From Micromonospora luteifusca (GTDB taxonomy: Bacteria > Actinomycetota > Actinomycetes > Mycobacteriales > Micromonosporaceae), in the NCBI RefSeq assembly GCF_016907275.1, contig NZ_JAFBBP010000001.1:6376001-6440000 (forward strand): a stretch of DNA of 64,000 nt. The letters are read 5' to 3'. Each line of letters opens with the position of its first letter. The stretch's first letter is position 1. Made by a program: the position numbers and the translations under genes. This document shows positions 58,846 through 64,000 of this stretch, in pieces. The notes under the pieces were generated by a model, which made no database searches, was not told the origin of the DNA, and was given only the letters and a program-made list of their open reading frames with translations.

Positions 58846-59724
58846 ATGACGACCAACGAAACCCCGTCGGGACCGGGCATCGTGGACGCGCACCACCACC
58901 TCTGGGTCCGGGCACGGCACCCGCAGCCCTGGATCGATCCGCACACCATGGCCGTGATCGACGACGACTTCACTCCGGTCGACCTGGCCCCGGCAGCCCG
59001 GGCCGTCGGGGTCACCCAGACCGTCGTCGTGCAGTCCGTCGCCGCCCGGACGGAGACGCCCGAACTGCTGGGCATCGCGGCCGACGACCCCCTCATCGCC
59101 GGAGTCGTCGGCTGGGTCGACCTCACCGCGGACGACGTCGACCATCGCCTCGACCGGCTCCGGGCCGCACGGGGTGGAGACCGGCTGGTCGGGATCCGGC
59201 ACCTCGTCCAATCCGAACCTGACCCGGCGTACCTCGACCGCCCGGAGGTCCGGCGGGGCATCGCCGCGGTCGGCGCCGCTGGCCTCGCCTTCGACCTGCT
59301 GGTGCGCGACCACCAACTGCCGGCGGCCACCCGGCTCGTCCGCGATCTGCCCCAGATGCGGTTCGTCCTGGACCACCTCGGCAAACCGTCGCTCGGGCGT
59401 GCCGGCCTCGGCGACTGGCCCCGTGACCTGCGTACGCTCGCCGCCGAGCCCAACACGACGGCGAAGCTCTCCGGCCTGGTGACCGAAGTGGACGGCCCGT
59501 CCTGGACGACGGCGGATGTGCGGCCCGCCGTCGAGCACGCGCTCGACGTGTTTGGCCCGGACCGGTTGATGTTCGGCTCGGACTGGCCGGTGTGTCTGCT
59601 CGCCACCTCGTACACCCGCTGGGTCGAGGCCCTCACCGACCTGCTGGACCCGCTCCGCGACGACGAGCGTGCGGCGATCTGGCGACAGACGGCCCGTCGG
59701 GCCTACCGGCTGGAGACGTCGTGA
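58846..59724 (+). CDS. Amidohydrolase, L-fucono-lactonase-like
   Basis: A 292-aa amidohydrolase_2 family protein. The metal site starts with DAHHHLW (His pair near residues 14-16), then HLGKP and GSDWPVCLLAT with the metal Asp, and ends KLSGLVTE before it. This is the layout of L-fucono-1,5-lactonase and L-rhamnonolactonase, which open aldonolactones. The ATG at 58846 is used; the longer reading has no ribosome binding site. It is the first gene of a block containing a sugar transporter and an L-fuconate dehydratase, which supports the lactonase call. Confidence 0.82.
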   Translation: MTTNETPSGPGIVDAHHHLWVRARHPQPWIDPHTMAVIDDDFTPVDLAPAARAVGVTQTVVVQSVAARTETPELLGIAADDPLIAGVVGWVDLTADDVDHRLDRLRAARGGDRLVGIRHLVQSEPDPAYLDRPEVRRGIAAVGAAGLAFDLLVRDHQLPAATRLVRDLPQMRFVLDHLGKPSLGRAGLGDWPRDLRTLAAEPNTTAKLSGLVTEVDGPSWTTADVRPAVEHALDVFGPDRLMFGSDWPVCLLATSYTRWVEALTDLLDPLRDDERAAIWRQTARRAYRLETS

Positions 59725-59854
59725 GGCCGCAGCGGCTCGCGGCCTGACGGGCCGAAAGCCCCTCCCCGCCTGGGCATGGTGATCGATCGGTCGCAGGTTG
59801 TGCCAGTTTGATCAGACGTATGCCCGTGGTGGCCTGGGCATCGCTGACAAAACA

Positions 59855-59876
59855 TGTCGGCAAGACCTTGGCAACA
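59855..59876 (+). promoter_or_regulatory. Dyad operator candidate upstream of the sugar permease gene
   Basis: TGT-G-CAAG and CTTG-C-ACA arms (59855-59864 and 59867-59876) form a 22-bp imperfect dyad about 90 bp upstream of the permease start. It may bind the FadR-type GntR protein encoded at 62891-63613. Confidence 0.4.
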
Positions 59877-59964
59877 TATGTAGATGCGTGGCAAGGTAAC
59901 GCCTGATCGAGGGAAACATCCGACCTATCTCTACGGGCGGTGCCCGGGCATGCGAGGTCCGACG

Positions 59965-60972
59965 ATGAGTACGGTCGAGGCAGCCGCCGGCTCGCAGCGC
60001 GGCGAACTCAGCGATTGGTTCCGGGAACGGATCTCCCACGCCGTCTCCGAGCTGACCGCCGCGACCGCGCTCGTGGTCCTGTTCATCGCGTTGACCCTCG
60101 CCAGTCCCTACTTCCTGACCGCGGACAACCTCTTCAACATCGGGGCGCAGACCGCGGTGATCGCCATCATCGCCACGGCGCAGACGATGGTCATCATCAC
60201 GAAGGGCATCGACCTGTCCGTGGGGTCGATCGCCGCGCTGGCCGGCGTCGCGGGCGCGATGGTCGTCCGCGACCTCGGCTTCTCGCTCTGGGCGGCGACG
60301 ATCGTGGCGATCGGCGTCGGCGCGCTGGCCGGGCTGCTGAACGGGCTGCTGGTGACCGTGGCCCGGATTCCGCCGTTCATTGCGACGCTGGGAACGATGT
60401 CCGTGGGCCGCGGTCTCGTCTTCATCGTCAGCGGAGCGGTCGGCGTCTACGGTTTGCCCCGATCCTTCCAGCTGCTCGGCAACGGGGAGATCCTCGGCAT
60501 CCCGTTCGCCGTGGTGATCACCGTCCTGGTCGCCGTCGGGGTTGCCTTCCTGCTCTCCCAGACGCGCTTTGGCCAGTACACCTACGCGATGGGCTCCAAC
60601 CTGGAGGCGGCCCGCCGCTCCGGCATCGGGGTGCGGCGCCACCTGACCGGGGTGTACGTGCTGGCGGGTGTGCTGGTCGGGTTGGGCGGCATGATCGCCG
60701 CGTCCCGGGTCAACTCCGGCCAGCCGAACTATGGGATCTCGCTGGAGCTCGATGTGATCGCCGCCGCGGTCATCGGTGGAGCCAGCCTCTTCGGGGGCCA
60801 GGGCCGGATCGTCGGGACCATCATCGGCGCGTTCCTCATCGCCCTGGTGCGCAACGGCGCCGTCCTGCTCGACATCAGCATCCACTACCAGCAGGTGATC
60901 GTCGGCCTGATCATCTGGGCCGCCGTCTACTTCGACCAGTACCGCCGACGGCGGCTGGAAGCACGGGGTTGA
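59965..60972 (+). CDS. Sugar ABC transporter permease (RbsC/FrcC family)
   Basis: A 335-aa membrane protein with about ten helices. The permease signature is ITKGIDLSVGSIAAL, followed by GLLNGLLVTVARIPPFIATLG and MGSNLEAARRSGIGVRRH, the EAA-like coupling loop of RbsC-type permeases. ATG at 59965 is chosen (GAGGTCC upstream). It would import a sugar with the binding protein and single-domain ATPase encoded downstream; the neighbours suggest L-fucose or a related deoxyhexose. Confidence 0.88.
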   Translation: MSTVEAAAGSQRGELSDWFRERISHAVSELTAATALVVLFIALTLASPYFLTADNLFNIGAQTAVIAIIATAQTMVIITKGIDLSVGSIAALAGVAGAMVVRDLGFSLWAATIVAIGVGALAGLLNGLLVTVARIPPFIATLGTMSVGRGLVFIVSGAVGVYGLPRSFQLLGNGEILGIPFAVVITVLVAVGVAFLLSQTRFGQYTYAMGSNLEAARRSGIGVRRHLTGVYVLAGVLVGLGGMIAASRVNSGQPNYGISLELDVIAAAVIGGASLFGGQGRIVGTIIGAFLIALVRNGAVLLDISIHYQQVIVGLIIWAAVYFDQYRRRRLEARG

Positions 60973-61012
60973 CATGCCATTCCGAGAGTCCGAACGAGGA
61001 AGGACACGCATC

Positions 61013-62065
61013 ATGGCGCACACCACCACCAGCCGACGGACGCGACGGCCCATCCTGCGCGCACAGGCCATGTTGGCCGTAGCCGCGGCGACCGCTCTTC
61101 TCAGCGCCTGCGGCGGAGTCGACGTCCGCGACGGAGGCGATGGCGCGACCAAGGACGCGAGTGGCCCGTTGAAGCTCGCCGTCGTCCCGAAGGCCGTCGG
61201 GGCCGACTACTGGAACACGGTGAAGGCCGGGGCGGAGTGTGCCGCGCAGCGCGCCGGCGACGTCACCGTCCAGTGGGACGGGGTGACCACCGAAACCGAT
61301 GTCGAGGGCCAGGTCAACCTGATCCAGAACTTCGTCACCAAGAAGGTCGACGGCATCGTCTACGCGGCGACCGACTCCCGCGCGTTGGCACCGGCGACCG
61401 ACCAGGCGATCGGCGCCAACATCCCGGTCGCGATGATCGACTCCGGCACCAGCCCGCAGCCGTCGAGCGTGCCCCTCTTCGCCACCGACAACCGTGCGTC
61501 GGCCACCGAGGCGGCGAAGATGCTCGCCACCGAACTCGGCCCCGGCAACCACGAGGTGGCACTTGTCGAGTTCCAGCCCGGATCGCAGACCAACACCGAG
61601 CGGGTCGACGGCTTCAAGGCCGGCCTCGCCCAGTTCCCCAACCTGAAGCTGGTCGGCCAGCAGCCCAGCCGCAGTGACGTCAACGAGGCACGACGCGTCA
61701 CCGAGAACATCCTCACGGCCAACCCCAACCTCGCCGGCATCTTCGCGGCCAACGAGCCGAGTGTGCTCGGCGCCGCGCAGGCCATCCAGGCGGCGAACAA
61801 GTCGGGCAAGGTGGTCATCATCGGCTGGGACGCCGCCCCGGACGAGATCGCCGGCGTGCGTAGCGGCCAGATCTCGGCGCTGGTCGTGCAGAACCCGTTC
61901 AAGATGGGCTACTTCGGCGTCGACAAGATGGTCAAGCACCTGCGGGACAAGGCGCCGCTGGCGTCGGCGGACACCGGCGTCACGTTCGTCACCAAGGAGA
62001 ACATCGACTCCGCGGAGATCAAGGCGGTGCTCGAACCGAGTTGCGCCAACCCCCCGGTGCAGTGA
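61013..62065 (+). CDS. Sugar ABC transporter substrate-binding lipoprotein (RbsB type)
   Basis: A 350-aa lipoprotein with lipobox LLSAC (acylated Cys33). The type I sugar-binding fold shows KLAVVPKAVGADYWNTVKAGAE, DGIVYAATDSRALAPATDQA, and GIFAANEPSVLGAAQAI with the ligand loop. GAGGAAGGACACGC precedes ATG at 61013. It starts 40 bp after the permease gene. Its stop overlaps the ATPase start by one base. Confidence 0.9.
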   Translation: MAHTTTSRRTRRPILRAQAMLAVAAATALLSACGGVDVRDGGDGATKDASGPLKLAVVPKAVGADYWNTVKAGAECAAQRAGDVTVQWDGVTTETDVEGQVNLIQNFVTKKVDGIVYAATDSRALAPATDQAIGANIPVAMIDSGTSPQPSSVPLFATDNRASATEAAKMLATELGPGNHEVALVEFQPGSQTNTERVDGFKAGLAQFPNLKLVGQQPSRSDVNEARRVTENILTANPNLAGIFAANEPSVLGAAQAIQAANKSGKVVIIGWDAAPDEIAGVRSGQISALVVQNPFKMGYFGVDKMVKHLRDKAPLASADTGVTFVTKENIDSAEIKAVLEPSCANPPVQ

Positions 62066-62883
62066 TGGGCACGACCCCGACGGCCACCGCCGACAGCGAA
62101 CGGCAGCCGACCGCCGACGAACCGCCGGTCCTCGAAGCTCGTGGCATCGTCAAGCGGTTCGGGCACGTCGAGGCGCTGCGCGGTGCCGACTTCACGGTCC
62201 ACCGGGGTGAGGTCGTCGCGCTGATCGGCGACAACGGCGCCGGAAAGAGCACCCTGATCAAGACGCTGTCCGGCGTGCACCCGCCCGACGAGGGCGAGAT
62301 CCGGGTGGGCGGTCGTCCCGTCCAGTTCTCCACCCCACTGGACGCACGGCGCGCAGGGGTGGAGACCGTCTACCAGGATCTCGCCGTCGCCGACGACCTC
62401 AGCGTGGCCGCCAACCTGTACCTCGGGCGGGAGATCCTGCGCTCCGGGCCGCTCGGCCGGCTGGGGCTGCTCGACAAGCGCGCCATGCGGCAGGGTGCCG
62501 CCGCGGCCCTCGACGAACTGGGTGTCCGGATCCCCCGGGTCACCACCCCGATCGCGATGTTGTCCGGTGGGCAGCGGCAGTGCGTCGCGGTGGCCCGCGC
62601 CATCATCTGGGCCACCAGCGTGGTCATCCTGGACGAGCCCACCGCGGCGCTCGGCGTGGTCCAGACCCAGCGGGTGCTCGACGTCGTCCGGCGTGCCCGC
62701 GACGCCGGCATGTCGGTGGTGCTGGTGAGCCACAACATGCCTCAGGTGCTCGAGATCGCCGACCGGGTCGAGGTGCTGCGTCTCGGCCGGCGGGCCGCCC
62801 GGCTGAGCGCGGACGAGGTCACCACCGACGATCTGGTCGCGGCGATGACCGGGAGCATCAGCGCGGAACGCGACGAGCGCTGA
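62065..62883 (+). CDS. Sugar ABC transporter ATP-binding protein, single nucleotide-binding domain
   Basis: A 272-aa ATPase. RbsA-type sugar ATPases usually carry two fused nucleotide-binding domains of about 500 residues, whereas this has one. Walker A is GDNGAGKST, the signature is LSGGQRQCVAVARAI, Walker B is VVILDEPTAAL and the H loop is LVSHNMPQVLEIA. As a homodimer it could serve the RbsC-type permease; single-domain versions are common in actinobacteria. The start overlaps the binding-protein stop (TGATG) and the gene ends 7 bp from the convergent GntR gene. Confidence 0.9.
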   Translation: MGTTPTATADSERQPTADEPPVLEARGIVKRFGHVEALRGADFTVHRGEVVALIGDNGAGKSTLIKTLSGVHPPDEGEIRVGGRPVQFSTPLDARRAGVETVYQDLAVADDLSVAANLYLGREILRSGPLGRLGLLDKRAMRQGAAAALDELGVRIPRVTTPIAMLSGGQRQCVAVARAIIWATSVVILDEPTAALGVVQTQRVLDVVRRARDAGMSVVLVSHNMPQVLEIADRVEVLRLGRRAARLSADEVTTDDLVAAMTGSISAERDER

Positions 62884-62890
62884 CGGCGGC

Positions 62891-63613
62891 TCAGAACCGA
62901 GCGGGCTCGGCGTTCGTGTCACCGTCGTCGGGCAGCCCGTGCAACGACTCCTCCACCCCGATCAGGTGGTTGGCCATCCGGATGCGGGCCCGCTCCGGGT
63001 CGCGTGCCAGGAGAGCCTGCAGGATTGCGACATGTTCGTCATGAGTACGCCGGTCCGCGCCCTCCTCGTGCAGGCTCCGCCAGAGCCGCCCGCGTAGAGT
63101 GCGCCCGGCGAAGGCCTCGATCAGACCGACGAGCACCGGATTCTCGGCGTGCACGGCGATGATCCGGTGGAACGCGATGTCGATCTCCATGATCCGCTCG
63201 TGGTCCTGCGGTGACCGACCGGCGATCCGGGCCGCCTCGTCGAGCAGTTCTCCCGCCTGGGCGAGAGCCTCGTCGGTGATCCTGGTCGCCGCCAACCGGG
63301 CGGCCTCGCACTCCAGCAGCCGCCGGACGGTGTGGATGTGCCGTGGGTCGCCCTGGCCCTGGAAGTCCACCACGAAGCCCATCGGGGCCAGCAGTTGCGG
63401 CGCGTCGAGGTTGGTGATGTAGGTGCCGTCACCCTGGCGGATGTTGACGATGCCGAGGATCGACAGGGCGGACATCCCCTCACGCAGCGATCCCCGGGAG
63501 ACGCCGAGCGACTCGGCGAGGTCCTTCTCGATGGGCAGCCGGTCCCCGGGCTTGAACCTTCCTTCGAGGATCATCCGCTTGATGCCGTTCACCACCTCGT
63601 CGGTGCGCGACAT
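62891..63613 (-). CDS. GntR-family regulator (FadR subfamily)
   Basis: A 240-aa regulator. The winged helix (about 1-70, GDRLPIEKDLAESLGVSRGSLREGM) is followed by the FCD effector domain with its helical bundle; histidines at IDIAFHRIIAVH and the RTHDEH region could be the metal ligands common in this subfamily. ATG at 63613 has AGGAGG upstream. It is convergent with the transporter operon and shares an upstream end with the L-fuconate dehydratase gene (8 bp), so it likely senses a sugar acid and controls these genes. Confidence 0.9.
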   Translation of the reverse strand: MSRTDEVVNGIKRMILEGRFKPGDRLPIEKDLAESLGVSRGSLREGMSALSILGIVNIRQGDGTYITNLDAPQLLAPMGFVVDFQGQGDPRHIHTVRRLLECEAARLAATRITDEALAQAGELLDEAARIAGRSPQDHERIMEIDIAFHRIIAVHAENPVLVGLIEAFAGRTLRGRLWRSLHEEGADRRTHDEHVAILQALLARDPERARIRMANHLIGVEESLHGLPDDGDTNAEPARF

Positions 63614-63621
63614 GACACCTC

Positions 63622-64000
63622 CTAGCGGCCGGCGGGGGTGGCCGTTCCACCCGCGATCACGTACGGCTCCGGAGATGACACGGTAGTCGGCTGTGCCGCA
63701 GCCCAGTAGGGGCCGTCGGGAAAGCGGTAGAGCGCGACCGACTGGGGACGCATCCGCGTGGAGTAGCCGGGCTGGCTGGGCAGGACGTAACCGCTGCCCG
63801 AACCGGCGTCGCGGACGATGCACGGGTCGGTGAAGTGCTCGTGCAGGTGGTCGACGAACTCGGTGACACGGTCGGTGAGATCTCCCGAGATCGAGACGTA
63901 GTCGAGCACCGAGACGTGTTGCACCATCTCGCACAGCCCGACACCGCCGGCGTGTGGGCAGACGGGGACGTCGAACTTCGCGGCGAGGAGCAGCACGGCG
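63622..64000 (-). CDS. L-fuconate dehydratase, C-terminal part (enolase superfamily), cut by window edge
   Basis: At least 126 C-terminal residues are visible; the 5' end is beyond the window. The sequence VPVCPHAGGVGLCEMVQH and VDHLHEHFTDPCIV is characteristic of FucD-type L-fuconate dehydratases, which convert L-fuconate to 2-keto-3-deoxy-L-fuconate. The C-terminal tail (YSTRMRPQSV) is also typical. The reading frame is open to the edge. It is 8 bp upstream of the GntR gene on the same strand, so the two are probably co-transcribed. Confidence 0.82.
   Translation of the reverse strand, partial: AVLLLAAKFDVPVCPHAGGVGLCEMVQHVSVLDYVSISGDLTDRVTEFVDHLHEHFTDPCIVRDAGSGSGYVLPSQPGYSTRMRPQSVALYRFPDGPYWAAAQPTTVSSPEPYVIAGGTATPAGR

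Overview
The window is very GC-rich DNA (strong G/C bias at third codon positions, GTG and TTG starts, large secreted hydrolases, a SARP/AfsR-type regulator, an AT-poor cobalamin riboswitch) and looks like the chromosome of a Micromonosporaceae-type actinomycete, probably Micromonospora or a close relative. This assignment is inference from gene content; no rRNA or tRNA gene is present to confirm it. Both ends cut genes: a serine hydrolase lipoprotein at the left and an L-fuconate dehydratase at the right.

Left third. After the serine hydrolase and a FAD monooxygenase-like enzyme comes a leftward iron block (2884-9875): a siderophore ABC ATPase, binding protein and fused FecCD permease, a siderophore-interacting reductase, an unusual zinc-ribbon short-chain dehydrogenase and a UPF0303/GlcG protein. 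An IdeR/DmdR-like iron box abuts the first start codon. A 1059-aa AfsR-like regulator follows, converging with a DrrAB-type exporter. Next is a secreted aculeacin A acylase-like Ntn hydrolase closed by a strong terminator. Positions 17739-28345 hold a leftward run: P450, XRE regulator, nitrate-sensor-type histidine kinase, roadblock protein, a complete LivKHMGF-type transporter and a methyltransferase. This resembles a partial conservon (CvnA/CvnB plus P450, without the DUF742 and GTPase members) joined to an ABC importer.

Middle. Positions 28643-37142 encode secreted proteins: a Tat-exported DUF4185 protein, two FG-GAP repeat proteins (one with an amidase domain) that share a nearly identical 426-bp segment, a GH2 enzyme with a C-terminal AbfB-like module, and a trypsin. 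A pyridoxal kinase and a small monooxygenase follow. Positions 38581-45150 hold the most intriguing locus. It is a leftward cluster of a WGR/beta-propeller protein, a DUF559 (PD-(D/E)XK) nuclease, a winged-helix-like protein with an in-frame 15-bp tandem repeat, and a 1086-aa protein with an N-terminal AAA-type ATPase and a C-terminal HerA/FtsK-like ATPase. The last three genes overlap by 4 bp at each junction. I recognise no named defence system with this exact set, and propose it as a candidate nuclease-translocase anti-DNA system.

Right third. A formamidase-type enzyme, a CE4 deacetylase with a carbohydrate-binding module and a 1869-aa secreted GH92 alpha-mannosidase continue the polysaccharide theme. 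Then come an aminoglycoside phosphotransferase-like protein, a TetR/MFS pair with a 36-bp palindromic operator, and a cobalamin-riboswitch-controlled cbtB-cbtA-phosphatase-like operon. The window ends with an L-fucose-type catabolic block: lactonase, sugar ABC transporter (permease, binding protein, single-domain ATPase), FadR-type GntR regulator and L-fuconate dehydratase.
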